Shown here: in pieces, positions 25,675 through 35,197 of the stretch
How positions within the stretch are numbered: the first letter of the stretch is position 1
How the letters are laid out: every line of letters starts with the position of its first letter
NCBI RefSeq assembly: GCF_900100255.1
Contig: NZ_FMTS01000001.1
Span: forward strand, 744,001 to 808,000
Length of the DNA stretch: 64,000 bases
Source of the DNA: Asticcacaulis taihuensis
GTDB lineage: Bacteria > Pseudomonadota > Alphaproteobacteria > Caulobacterales > Caulobacteraceae
Reading direction: 5' to 3'
Translations under genes and position numbers: made by a program
The notes under the pieces: generated by a model
Databases searched by the model: none
What the model was told of the DNA's origin: nothing
Seen by the model: the letters and a program-made list of their open reading frames with translations, nothing else

Positions 25675-27159
25675 ATGAAAATATCTTTCGATTTCAAAAA
25701 GATGGTACAAAGGGCGCAAACCCTGGCCATCGCCCTCGGCTTGGCCATTGTCGCCAGTGCCGGCTCACATCCCGCATATGCCGAGCAAAAAAAGATCGAG
25801 TTCTCCAAGGCGGGAAAGTTCAAGGTTGACGGCGTAAAAGTCGACACAAGCGCCGCGTTCAAGATCGATCCAGCCGTCCAGGCCAAGAGCATGGCCGATA
25901 TTCCAGCCATTATCGCCCTGGCCAAAATCGATTGTGATCCGGTCGACGCCTACCTGATGGGCCCTACTGAATTTGCCAAGGATGACGGCACCAAGGTCAA
26001 GGGCCAACTCTACGAAGTGGCCTGCAAGACCGGCCCTGGCTTCATCATCACCAGCATTTCCCCCACCGAAGTGGGGCAGGCCTTCACCTGTTCGCTGGCC
26101 GCCAAGCTGCAGGCCACGCGTCCCGACTCCATCCTGTGCGTCCTTCCGGAAAACAAGCCGCACTACGCATGGCTCACTGCAATCGTCCAGCCGTACCTGC
26201 CCGGCTGCCAGATCAGCGATGCCCGCGTGATCGGCTCGACCTCGACCGAACCGCTGATCGATCGCTATGAAGTCGGCTGCGGCGCGCAAGCCGGCGGCAT
26301 CATCGACTACGCCCAGCTCGGCGCCAAGGCGCCGACAGAATTCAAGAGCTGTCTCGTGGTCGATGGCACCAGTTCCGCCTGTCAGTTCACGACAAAGGAA
26401 CAGACAATGGCCGTGCTTAAGCCCGTCGCTACTACGGCTGACAAGGACTGCCAAGTCAACAATGTCCGCTTCGTCGGGGTCAACAAAGAAAACGATGGTA
26501 TGTTCTATGAATTCGGCTGCACCAACAAGCCCGGCTTCATAGCCCTGACCAAGCTCGACAACACCTTTGAACGTAGTATTACCTGCGCCAGCGCGGCCGG
26601 TCTGGGCGGCTGCAAATTCACGGACGCCGGCGTGGCGGCGGCTGATGCCAACGGCACCTATTCGGCGCTTCTGGGCAAGGCCGGCTTCCCCTGCACGGTC
26701 ACGGACTACAATGTCGTCGGCACACAGGAACAGACCAAGCGCGACTATGTCGAGTTCAAGTGCAAGGAACAGCCCTGGGGCCTGATCGGCTTCGTACCGC
26801 AGCCGGGCAGCACCGCCGGAGTGCGCGTCAATGACTGCTTCATCGACCAAACCAGCCGCAAAAACTGCACCTTCGTTACCGAAACGCAGTTGCGCGCACA
26901 GATCGACAAGCTGATCAAGGTTGCCCAACCGGGCAAGGACTGCGATGTCAGCGACGTTCGTTACATTGGTGAATCCGATGGCATCGAAGGCGCCGTCATC
27001 GTCGAAATCGCGTGCAGCAACAAGCGCGGTTATATTGCTATCATCGCTCCCAACCGCAACAGTATTGCCGATTCGACGCCGTGCAAAATCGCCAAGTCGC
27101 ACAACGATCCGGTTCAATGCACGATCGCCGGCAACGGCACCTATTCTTCGGCAGACTAA
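25675..27159 (+). CDS. Secreted protein with five four-cysteine repeats
   Basis: No named family is recognised for this 494-residue exported protein. The signal peptide is cleaved near AYA (residue 36). From residue 87 to the end there are five tandem repeats of roughly 80 residues. Each has four cysteines in the pattern C-x22-29-C-x21-24-C-x8-15-C. Each also shares a phrase such as C-x2-D-x2-x-IG before the second Cys, and a YEVxC or YEFGC segment followed by PGFI or GYIAI. The second to fifth repeats start CQISDARVIG, CQVNNVRFVG, CTVTDYNVVG and CDVSDVRYIG. Twenty cysteines in all suggest disulfide-stapled beta modules in the periplasm or outside. The RBS is GGAGAG; a terminator follows. Confidence 0.85.
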   Translation: MKISFDFKKMVQRAQTLAIALGLAIVASAGSHPAYAEQKKIEFSKAGKFKVDGVKVDTSAAFKIDPAVQAKSMADIPAIIALAKIDCDPVDAYLMGPTEFAKDDGTKVKGQLYEVACKTGPGFIITSISPTEVGQAFTCSLAAKLQATRPDSILCVLPENKPHYAWLTAIVQPYLPGCQISDARVIGSTSTEPLIDRYEVGCGAQAGGIIDYAQLGAKAPTEFKSCLVVDGTSSACQFTTKEQTMAVLKPVATTADKDCQVNNVRFVGVNKENDGMFYEFGCTNKPGFIALTKLDNTFERSITCASAAGLGGCKFTDAGVAAADANGTYSALLGKAGFPCTVTDYNVVGTQEQTKRDYVEFKCKEQPWGLIGFVPQPGSTAGVRVNDCFIDQTSRKNCTFVTETQLRAQIDKLIKVAQPGKDCDVSDVRYIGESDGIEGAVIVEIACSNKRGYIAIIAPNRNSIADSTPCKIAKSHNDPVQCTIAGNGTYSSAD

Positions 27160-27177
27160 CCGTCTAAGAAACTGAAC

Positions 27178-27211
27178 AGGCCCGCGGGGTTACGGCCTCG
27201 CGGGCCTTTTT
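27178..27211 (+). terminator. Intrinsic terminator after the cysteine-repeat gene
   Basis: AGGCCCGCG (27178-27186) pairs perfectly with CGCGGGCCT (27199-27207), with a T run to 27211. Confidence 0.85.
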
Positions 27212-27244
27212 CATGCCGATTTGTTGCGGTAATGGCTGGAGGCG

Positions 27245-28090
27245 ATGGAGACGATGATGAGACTATGGATGGTAGTGGCCGCGTTTCCCCTGATCCTACT
27301 GGGCGGCTGCGATCTCTTCACAAAGCCGGAGGCAGGCCCCACCTATGCCCTCCCCGCCCCTGCGGCTAAAGGCGAGGTCCAGCTTTATCCAGCCGCAGAT
27401 CCGAAGGCGACGCGGCCCTCGGTCCAGGTCCGCGCCGGCGATTGCGACAAGGAGACGTGCGAAATCCTGGAGGGGAAAAAATGGCACCCCTTACAGCGGG
27501 CGGATGCCATGGGGCTTCCCTATCTCTCGGTCATTATGCCCACCGGCTCGGTCTACAGTCCCGACCTCTGGCGGCCGGTCGGCACCGGCGGGCGTTATGT
27601 TCTGGTCAGCCCCGCCGGTTTCGATGGCATCCAGCGTGGCCTGTTCGATGGCCTGCGTATCGGTGTACAGGCGGCAAGCCTTGCCACCTATTTCACCGCC
27701 TATTCGGTTGAAAATGCCGCCACGCTCAAGGCGTTGGGCCTGTGTACCCGTGACATGGCGGTCGATTCCGGCGATCCGCTCAAGGCCAATTGCGCCCAGA
27801 AGGTCGGCAGCGACCGCTATGTCCTGCCGGTCAATGGCGAGGTCGCCATCGCCGGCGACAAGGCCTGGCTGTTGCAGCGCCGCCCCGATCGTTCGGCCAA
27901 TCTCGTCGACCTGTTCGCCCTGCCGCGCGGCGCACCTGTCTGTCTGCCGGGCCTGATCATAGATACCGAAGGCACATGGATGGGCACACCCGACCAAGCA
28001 TTGTCACCCGATCTGTTCGTCTCCCGCGCCCGTCCCTCGCCGGAATACGAGGCACATAAGGTGAAGCTCTTAAAGGCGTGCGCCGTTTAA
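27245..28090 (+). CDS. Predicted lipoprotein of unknown function
   Basis: This 281-residue lipoprotein has a short signal peptide with the lipobox LGGC near residue 22 and no recognised family. The mature part contains five further cysteines, including CDKETCEI near 67 and LCTRDM near 166. Its middle repeats the phrase YVLVSPAGFDG. GVQAASLATYFTAYS near 144 is a probable helix. Several in-frame ATGs crowd the start (27245, 27254, 27257); the first is used, but GGAG at 27247 may serve the later ones. It follows the cysteine-repeat gene after a terminator and overlaps the end of pyrC by four bases, tail to tail. Confidence 0.75.
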   Translation: METMMRLWMVVAAFPLILLGGCDLFTKPEAGPTYALPAPAAKGEVQLYPAADPKATRPSVQVRAGDCDKETCEILEGKKWHPLQRADAMGLPYLSVIMPTGSVYSPDLWRPVGTGGRYVLVSPAGFDGIQRGLFDGLRIGVQAASLATYFTAYSVENAATLKALGLCTRDMAVDSGDPLKANCAQKVGSDRYVLPVNGEVAIAGDKAWLLQRRPDRSANLVDLFALPRGAPVCLPGLIIDTEGTWMGTPDQALSPDLFVSRARPSPEYEAHKVKLLKACAV

Positions 28091-29415
28091 AGCGACTCCA
28101 TAAAACGACAGGACTCGCCCAGTGACGGCCTGACGATCTCGTCATCACGCATGACCACCTTGCCGCGGATAATGGTCGCTTTCGGCCAGCCGGTGACCTC
28201 CAGCCCATCAAACGGCGTCCAGCCGGAGCGCGTGCGCATGTCGGCATGGCGCAGCACACGCTTGTGGTTCAGGTCAACCAGGGTGACATCGCCGTCATAG
28301 CCTTCGGCCATGCGCCCCTTGCCCGCCACGCCGAAGACGCGCTGAGCGCCCGCCGAGGTCAGGTCCACCAGCCGTTCCAGCGACATCCGCCCGTGGGCCA
28401 CATGGTCCAGCATCACCGGCAGCAGTGTCTGGACGCCAGGCATCCCCGACGGTGAGGCCGGATAGGGCTTGGCCTTTTCTTCCAGGGTGTGCGGTGCGTG
28501 ATCGGACCCCAAAACGTCGGCGATACCGCCATTGATGCCATGCCACAAGCCATCGACATGATACTGGTCGCGGATCGGCGGATTCATCTGGGCCAGCCCC
28601 TTCAGGCGCTCATAGGCTTCCGGCGCCACCAGGGTGAGGTGCTGCGGCGTGATCTCGACCGTAGCGATGTCCTTGTTTTCCGACAGGAAATCGATCTCTT
28701 CCTTCGTTGTCACATGAAGAACGTGAATGCGCTTGCCGGCCTCGCGCGCCAGACGGACCAGACGGTGCGTCGACTGGATGGCCGACTGGGCGTCGCGGAC
28801 GAAATCATGGCTCGTCCAGTCGCCTTCGCGCGCCAGCGGGCGGCGTTCGGCCAGGCGGTATTCATCCTCGGAATGGAAAGTGGCGCGACGATTGACATTG
28901 GCCAGCACCTTGGCCACGCCCTCGTCATCGGCAATCAGCAGCGTGCCTGTGGAGGCCCCCATGAACACCTTGACGCCGCAACACCCCTTGAGGCGCTCCA
29001 GTTCCCCCAGTTCATGAACGTTTTCATGCGTGCCGCCGACATAGAAGGCATAATCGCAGTGCATCCGGTGATGGGCGCGCTTCAGCTTGTCGGCGAAGGC
29101 TTCGGCATTGGTGGTGGTCGGGTTGGTATTCGGCATCTCGAACACCGCCACGACCCCGCCCATGACGGCAGCCTGGGCACCGGTCTCTAAGTCTTCCTTC
29201 CATTCGAGGCCGGGCTCGCGGAAGTGGACCTGTGTATCGATCACGCCCGGCATGGCCAGCAGGCCGGTGGCGTCGAAAATCTCACCCGCCGACGCCTGCG
29301 ACAGGTCGCCAAAGGCGGCAAACTTGCCAGCCGTGATGCCGATATCGCCCTTGCCCCGCCCGGCATGATTGATGATATCGGCATTACGAATGATCAGGTC
29401 AAAATTACGGGGCAT
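28087..29415 (-). CDS. pyrC: Dihydroorotase
   Basis: This 442-residue amidohydrolase forms dihydroorotate from carbamoyl aspartate in pyrimidine synthesis. The binuclear zinc site is complete: DTQVHFREPG near residue 59 (HxH-type), the bridging Lys in GVKVFMGASTG near 147, the metal His in HVLHVTTKEE near 235, and the catalytic Asp in GSDHAPHTLEEKA near 306. The DTQVHFREPG and MPNTNPTTT blocks fit class I dihydroorotases and exclude allantoinase as the first choice. Class I enzymes can be inactive partners of PyrB, but this one keeps all ligands, so it should be active. Confidence 0.9.
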   Translation of the reverse strand: MPRNFDLIIRNADIINHAGRGKGDIGITAGKFAAFGDLSQASAGEIFDATGLLAMPGVIDTQVHFREPGLEWKEDLETGAQAAVMGGVVAVFEMPNTNPTTTNAEAFADKLKRAHHRMHCDYAFYVGGTHENVHELGELERLKGCCGVKVFMGASTGTLLIADDEGVAKVLANVNRRATFHSEDEYRLAERRPLAREGDWTSHDFVRDAQSAIQSTHRLVRLAREAGKRIHVLHVTTKEEIDFLSENKDIATVEITPQHLTLVAPEAYERLKGLAQMNPPIRDQYHVDGLWHGINGGIADVLGSDHAPHTLEEKAKPYPASPSGMPGVQTLLPVMLDHVAHGRMSLERLVDLTSAGAQRVFGVAGKGRMAEGYDGDVTLVDLNHKRVLRHADMRTRSGWTPFDGLEVTGWPKATIIRGKVVMRDDEIVRPSLGESCRFMESL

Positions 29416-29432
29416 GGCGGCGATCCTTTAGA

Positions 29433-29476
29433 GCGCAATCCGATAAAGTGGAAACCACTTTTCGGATAAATTGCGC
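29433..29476. repeat. GCGCAAT palindromic intergenic repeat upstream of pyrC
   Basis: GCGCAATCCGATAAAGTGG, AAA, then CCACTTTTCGGATAAATTGCGC form an imperfect palindrome. This layout is common in alphaproteobacterial intergenic regions. Confidence 0.6.
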
Positions 29477-29491
29477 GACAAAACAAAAGAC

Positions 29492-29534
29492 TAGAGCGGG
29501 CGTTTTGCTTTCATCAAAACGCATCCCGCTCTAC
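29492..29534. repeat. Second palindrome between pyrC and the glycosyltransferase gene
   Basis: TAGAGCGGGCGTTTTG and CAAAACGCATCCCGCTCTA flank CTTTCAT as an imperfect hairpin, 15 bases from the GCGCAAT repeat. It may be the second half of a composite element or the terminator of the upstream gene. Confidence 0.5.
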
Positions 29535-29587
29535 TCAAATCAGTGGGCGGACAGTAGACCTCGGATACCATCAAGTGAAGCGAAACT

Positions 29588-30547
29588 TCACCCTGCGATC
29601 TCTCTTTCGATGACGGCCGCCACATGATCGATCGTCAGGTCGAGCATGTGACAGACATTCTGTTTGAGCTTTGGGTCAACCATCTGGATATCCGCCAGAG
29701 TGCGCGGTCCGCGAATGGCCAAGACATGGCCGCCGATCGGGGCCTCGGCTTCATCCGACGGCCCGAACAGGCCAAAGGCGGGAATGCCGGCGGCGGCGGC
29801 CAGATGCAGCCACATCTCGTCATTACCGACAAACAGGACAGCCTGACGCATGGCGGCATAGGCATTGAGTTCGGCGATTTCCCCGCCGACCTCCATAACC
29901 TGGGCGCGCGGCGTCGCCATGCGCAGGGCCTGCAGGGTGTCGCGCTCGGCCTCGGAACCGACAATCAGCAGGCGATGGCTGGCGAAGGCCCCCTCTTCCC
30001 GCATCAACCGCGTCGCCAGGACGGCAAACCGCTCCGTCGGCCAGCGCCTTCCCAGCCACCCGGCGCCCGGCGCCATGACGATCATCGGCCCGGTTTCGCG
30101 GCCACTATCGATCAGGCTGCGCGTCTGCGCTTCGCGTCGCGGCGATACGCGCAAAGACGGCATGATTTCCAGCGGATCGAGTTTCAGCTTGGCGGCGATC
30201 TGTTCCAACACACCGGCGCTGTCATTCGGATTGAGCGTAAAGCGCGTTTTCGCCTTCATCATGCGCGAAATCAGGGTCGGACCGATATCGACACACAGCC
30301 CCCATCTACGCCGGCTGAGTTCACTCAGACCATGCAGCGACTTCAGCTTAAATAAGGCGCCGTCAAAGGCTTGTAACTCGTCGATCAAGTCGTCATCTTG
30401 GAACAGCACGGCCGAGGCTTGCGTTGTCGCCAGCGTGATCCGGGCATGGGGAATTTCCGCTTTCAGGCGGGCGATGAGACCACTTAAGCCCAGGGCCTTG
30501 GACGGTTCGCACAGGGCCAGCAAAAGAATCGGAAATTCACCTGTCAT
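29588..30547 (-). CDS. Glycosyltransferase family 9 (heptosyltransferase-like)
   Basis: This 319-residue protein has the two-domain GT-B layout of family 9. IVMAPGAGWLGRRWPTERFAVLATRL near residue 155 is the start of the nucleotide-sugar domain, and the GT9 signature VGNDEMWLHLAAAAGIPAFGLFGPSDE lies near 240. Such enzymes usually transfer heptose or related sugars to LPS core or other glycans at the inner membrane face. The N-terminal acceptor domain is divergent, and the first membrane-associated segment is weak. It is divergent from ygfZ with 42 bp between starts and has no LPS gene beside it, so the acceptor is unknown. Confidence 0.82.
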   Translation of the reverse strand: MTGEFPILLLALCEPSKALGLSGLIARLKAEIPHARITLATTQASAVLFQDDDLIDELQAFDGALFKLKSLHGLSELSRRRWGLCVDIGPTLISRMMKAKTRFTLNPNDSAGVLEQIAAKLKLDPLEIMPSLRVSPRREAQTRSLIDSGRETGPMIVMAPGAGWLGRRWPTERFAVLATRLMREEGAFASHRLLIVGSEAERDTLQALRMATPRAQVMEVGGEIAELNAYAAMRQAVLFVGNDEMWLHLAAAAGIPAFGLFGPSDEAEAPIGGHVLAIRGPRTLADIQMVDPKLKQNVCHMLDLTIDHVAAVIEREIAG

Positions 30548-30589
30548 GCGCCATACTTAATTCCTGAGACGATCATAACAAGACCCATC

Positions 30590-31438
30590 ATGACCACAGC
30601 TTCCGTTACCGCCCTGCCCCACCGCGCCCTGATCGCCGTTTCCGGCCCGGACTGGGCAAGGTTTCTCAAAGGGCTCTGCACCGCCCATATCGACAATATC
30701 GTCGAGCAAACGGCCAGGGGCGAATTTCATAGGCTGCATTACGGGGCTTTTTTGCGGCCCCAGGGCAAGATGATCTGTGACGTGCTGCTCCATGCGGTCT
30801 CTGCTGACGAAATCTGGCTGGACGTGCCGCTATCCGAACGCGATGACCTGCTGGCCAAACTCAACATGTACAGGCTGCGCGCCCAGGTGACGATCACGGC
30901 GCTCGATCATCCGGTCTGCGTGGCTTTCGGCGGCGACCTTCCTGAAGGCTTCATGATCGATCCACGCGGATCAATCATTGATGCGCCGTTTGGGTTCGCC
31001 TATGCGTCGCAAACCGCGACCGCCCTGCCTGACGACTGGCGCACCTTCCGCTATGCCCACAGTCTGGCCGAAGCCGGCACGGATTTCGGCCCGGACGATC
31101 TCTACGCCATCGATGCCAATCTCGACCTGCTGGCCGCCATTGACTTCCACAAGGGCTGCTATGTCGGGCAGGAGCTGACTTCGCGCATGAAGCGTCGCGG
31201 CCAGATCAAGAATCGCATATTGGGCTTCGACTATATCGGCGAAGCCCCTGCAGCGGGCACCGAAATTCTCAATATTGATAAACGCGCCGGCGAGGTGCTG
31301 GCCACCGCGCAAGGTCATGGTTTGGCCCTGATGCGGATTGACCGCCGCGAGGGCGCCCTTACTGCCGAAGGCAGGCCGGTTTCTCTGAATATCCCGGCCT
31401 GGATTGCGCCAGCCCTGCCCGAAATCACCACCGAATAA
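30590..31438 (+). CDS. ygfZ: Folate-binding Fe-S protein maturation factor YgfZ
   Basis: This 282-residue protein is the bacterial homologue of mitochondrial IBA57/CAF17. It helps assemble or repair 4Fe-4S clusters in a folate-dependent way. The family signature FHKGCYVGQELTSRMKRRGQIKNR is near residue 186, with the conserved KGCYxGQE and its Cys. The N-terminal part has the GcvT-like fold (FLKGLCTAHID near 23, FLRPQGKMICDVLL near 54). It overlaps nothing, with tag 14 bp downstream, so the two probably share a transcript. Confidence 0.93.
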   Translation: MTTASVTALPHRALIAVSGPDWARFLKGLCTAHIDNIVEQTARGEFHRLHYGAFLRPQGKMICDVLLHAVSADEIWLDVPLSERDDLLAKLNMYRLRAQVTITALDHPVCVAFGGDLPEGFMIDPRGSIIDAPFGFAYASQTATALPDDWRTFRYAHSLAEAGTDFGPDDLYAIDANLDLLAAIDFHKGCYVGQELTSRMKRRGQIKNRILGFDYIGEAPAAGTEILNIDKRAGEVLATAQGHGLALMRIDRREGALTAEGRPVSLNIPAWIAPALPEITTE

Positions 31439-31452
31439 AGAGGACCGCCTTC

Positions 31453-32037
31453 ATGTGCGACAAGGCACGCTGCCCCTGGCCCAAGACCGATCCGCTCTAC
31501 TGCGCCTATCATGACGAGGAGTGGGGCGTGCCGGAATACGACCCGCGCGCCCTGTGGGAAAAACTGGTGCTCGATGGCTTCCAGGCCGGCCTGTCGTGGA
31601 TCACCATCCTGCGCAAGCGCGATGCCTTCCGCGCAGCCTTCGCCGGCTTCGATCCGGAAAAGGTGGCCCGCTTCGGCGACGCCGATATCGAGCGCCTGAT
31701 GAACGATCCCGGCATTGTCCGTTCGCGCGCCAAGATCGTTTCGGCCGTTGAGAGCGCCCGCATCACGCTCGACCTGCGTGAAAAAGGCACGAATTTCACC
31801 GACTTTATCTGGGCTATCCAGGGCCACAAACCGATCACCAACCACTATGACTGGGGCGAAATCCCCACCGAAACCAAAACCTCACAGGAAATGGCCAAGC
31901 TTTTGAAAAGCAAAGGTTATAAGTTCTGCGGCCCGGTCATTGTTTATGCCTTCATGCAGGCGGTCGGCATGGTCAACGACCATACGACGGCATGTTTCCG
32001 TCACGCCGAGATTGCGGATATGGCGAAAACGCGATAG
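31453..32037 (+). CDS. tag: DNA-3-methyladenine glycosylase I
   Basis: Tag removes 3-methyladenine from alkylated DNA. The 194-residue protein has the N-terminal CPWPKTDPLYCAYHDEEWGVP block with the first zinc ligands (Cys7, His20). It also has WITILRKRDAFRAAFAGFDPEKVA near 49 and the C-terminal zinc ligands in NDHTTACFRH near 179. These match the HhH-related Tag family, not AlkA. The RBS AAAGAGGA precedes the ATG closely. Downstream, the DUF805 genes follow after 28 bp. Confidence 0.95.
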   Translation: MCDKARCPWPKTDPLYCAYHDEEWGVPEYDPRALWEKLVLDGFQAGLSWITILRKRDAFRAAFAGFDPEKVARFGDADIERLMNDPGIVRSRAKIVSAVESARITLDLREKGTNFTDFIWAIQGHKPITNHYDWGEIPTETKTSQEMAKLLKSKGYKFCGPVIVYAFMQAVGMVNDHTTACFRHAEIADMAKTR

Positions 32038-32065
32038 CTTCCGTTCAAATTATCCGGGGGACGCC

Positions 32066-32593
32066 ATGGAACTGATGTTTCAACCACTAAAGCGCTATGT
32101 CGATTTTAACGGCCGCTCCCGCCGTACCGAATTCTGGCTGTGGTTTTTGTTCCAGATGATCGCCAGCCTGGTGTTCAGCATCCTCAAATCGGTAATAGGC
32201 AACACAGCCGAATTGCTGAATTTCCTTTTTTCGCTGGCCATCCTTCTTCCGACCCTGGCTGTTGGCGTGCGCCGCTTTCATGACATCAACCGTACCGGCT
32301 GGTGGATCGTCTTCCCGCTGGCCGTCCTGATCGTCGCTCTGATTGTCTTCTTTTCAGTCAGCGGCGGGGCCTTCATCAACAACTTGAAGTCCTTTTCGGA
32401 TATTGGTCCTAACCCCACACCGGACCAGGCCATGGCTATCATGACAGCTCTAACGCCCATGTGGTGGGTCTTTTTAGCCTGGTTCGCAGCTTCGCTCGTT
32501 ACATTCGTTTTCAATGTAATGGACGGCACGCCCGGCCCGAACCGTTTTGGCCCCGATCCAAAAGGCCGGGGCGGCGATACGAGTGTGTTCTGA
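32066..32593 (+). CDS. DUF805 inner-membrane protein, copy 1
   Basis: This 175-residue membrane protein is of the DUF805 (YhaH-like) family, whose function is unknown. It shows the family start MELMFQPLKRYVDFNGRSRRTEFW, then three to four hydrophobic helices and the central motif VGVRRFHDINRTGWW near residue 71. The C-terminus ends with NVMDGTPGPNRFGPDPKGRG. The ATG at 32066 follows CCGGGGG. The next gene is a paralogue, so this is a local duplication. Confidence 0.9.
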   Translation: MELMFQPLKRYVDFNGRSRRTEFWLWFLFQMIASLVFSILKSVIGNTAELLNFLFSLAILLPTLAVGVRRFHDINRTGWWIVFPLAVLIVALIVFFSVSGGAFINNLKSFSDIGPNPTPDQAMAIMTALTPMWWVFLAWFAASLVTFVFNVMDGTPGPNRFGPDPKGRGGDTSVF

Positions 32594-32619
32594 TCAATTG
32601 ATAAATGGGGGTTTTTTCG

Positions 32620-33213
32620 ATGTCCAATGTGCCTTTGATTTTCCAGCCGCTTGTTAAATATGTCGATTTCCAGGGTCGTGCCCGGCGATCGGAATTCTGG
32701 CTGTGGGTGCTTTTCCGCATTGCCGTCGGCATGGTGATGGGCACGGTAATGACCAGTGTCATGTTCACAGGCATGAACTTTCAGAATCCCGATCCCTCCC
32801 AGTTCATGGGGCGCTATTTCTCGGTCATGCCGCTGATGCAGATTGTGAACCTGGGTCTGTTGCTGCCCAGCATCGCGGTGGCCGTGCGGCGCCTGCACGA
32901 CATAAATCGTACCGGCTGGTGGTACATCATGCCGATCGTCGTTGCTTTTGTCGGCATGATCCTGTTTTTCATCTTTTTTGGCACACAGATATTCAACCTG
33001 ATAGGCAACAACGGCAATATGACCGACCAGCAATCCATGCAGTTTGTTTTCAGCATGTTCGGGTCGATGTTCCTTTGCCTGTTTCTGCCCATCCTGATCG
33101 CCGAAATCGTCATGTTCGTCTTCTACGTCACCGACGGCACCCCGACGACCAACCGCTTCGGTCCCGACCCAAAGGGCCGCGGCGTTCAGGCCACCCCTGA
33201 AAGCGTATTTTGA
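32620..33213 (+). CDS. DUF805 inner-membrane protein, copy 2
   Basis: This 197-residue paralogue of the preceding gene shares the pattern QPLVKYVDFQGRARRSEFWLW, VAVRRLHDINRTGWW near residue 89 and the end DGTPTTNRFGPDPKGRG. It has a longer, methionine-rich loop between the first and second helices (MGTVMTSVMFTGMNF). I use the ATG at 32620, eight bases after GGGGG, instead of an in-frame ATG at 32605. The two copies are clearly diverged, so the duplication is old. No partner suggests a function. Confidence 0.9.
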   Translation: MSNVPLIFQPLVKYVDFQGRARRSEFWLWVLFRIAVGMVMGTVMTSVMFTGMNFQNPDPSQFMGRYFSVMPLMQIVNLGLLLPSIAVAVRRLHDINRTGWWYIMPIVVAFVGMILFFIFFGTQIFNLIGNNGNMTDQQSMQFVFSMFGSMFLCLFLPILIAEIVMFVFYVTDGTPTTNRFGPDPKGRGVQATPESVF

Positions 33214-33259
33214 TTGAAGCCCGCGAGACAACGGCCACAAATCGCGGTATGAGCGATTC

Positions 33260-33865
33260 ATGGCCGATCTCAGCTTTGAATCCACCCTTGCCGGGCTAAT
33301 CTGCGGCGTCGACGAAGCCGGGCGCGGTCCGTGCGCCGGTCCGTTGTGCGTGGCCGCCGTCATTCTCGATCCGGCGCGAATTCCTGAAGGCATAGACGAT
33401 TCCAAGGCCCTGACAGAAAAGCGCCGTTTCGAACTGGAGCCTCTGATCAAGGAATCCGCTATCTGCTGGTCGGTGATCACCATGACGGTGGAAGAGATCG
33501 ACTGCATGAATATCCTGGCCGCCACCATGGAAGGCATGAAGCGCGCGGTCGAGGCACTGACCCCTTGCGCCGAGCACGCCCTGATCGATGGCAACCGCTG
33601 CCCGAAACTGACCATCCCCTCCACGCCGCTTGTCGGCGGCGACGCCCGTTCGCTTTCCATTGCTGCCGCCTCGATCCTGGCCAAGACGGCGCGCGATCGC
33701 ATCATGATCGAGATGGATATCGTCTATCCCGTCTATGGGTTCAAAAAGCACAAGGGCTATCAGGCCGAAGCGCACCTGGAGGCTTTGCGGCTACACGGCC
33801 CCTCACCGATCCACCGTACAAGCTGGGCCACGATCCGCGAGCTGAGCTGGGGCGAAAGCGCCTGA
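33260..33865 (+). CDS. rnhB: Ribonuclease HII
   Basis: RNase HII cuts RNA in RNA/DNA hybrids and single ribonucleotides in DNA. The 201-residue protein carries the acidic catalytic residues in GVDEAGRGPCAGPL near 16, ALIDGNRCP near 110 and SIAAASILAKTARDRIMIEMD near 133. GFKKHKGYQ and HGPSPIHR near the end are also conserved. It precedes ccrM, so ribonucleotide repair and the adenine methylase are neighbours, as far as I recall also in Caulobacter. Confidence 0.95.
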   Translation: MADLSFESTLAGLICGVDEAGRGPCAGPLCVAAVILDPARIPEGIDDSKALTEKRRFELEPLIKESAICWSVITMTVEEIDCMNILAATMEGMKRAVEALTPCAEHALIDGNRCPKLTIPSTPLVGGDARSLSIAAASILAKTARDRIMIEMDIVYPVYGFKKHKGYQAEAHLEALRLHGPSPIHRTSWATIRELSWGESA

Positions 33866-35154
<1,289 letters not shown>

Positions 35155-35169
35155 AACCATAAGTTTAAC

Positions 35170-35197
35170 AGCGCGGACGGCAAAGTCCGCGCTTTTT
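35170..35197. terminator. Terminator between ccrM and mutY
   Basis: AGCGCGGAC (35170-35178) pairs with GTCCGCGCT (35185-35193), followed by a T run. It overlaps the mutY stop codon. Confidence 0.85.

Noticed and set aside
25765-27117. 450-codon minus-strand frame
   Set aside because: Antisense to the cysteine-repeat gene, whose regular repeats and signal peptide show the true strand.
32278-33705. 475-codon minus-strand frame
   Set aside because: Antisense to two DUF805 genes and rnhB; the composition is that of a shadow frame.
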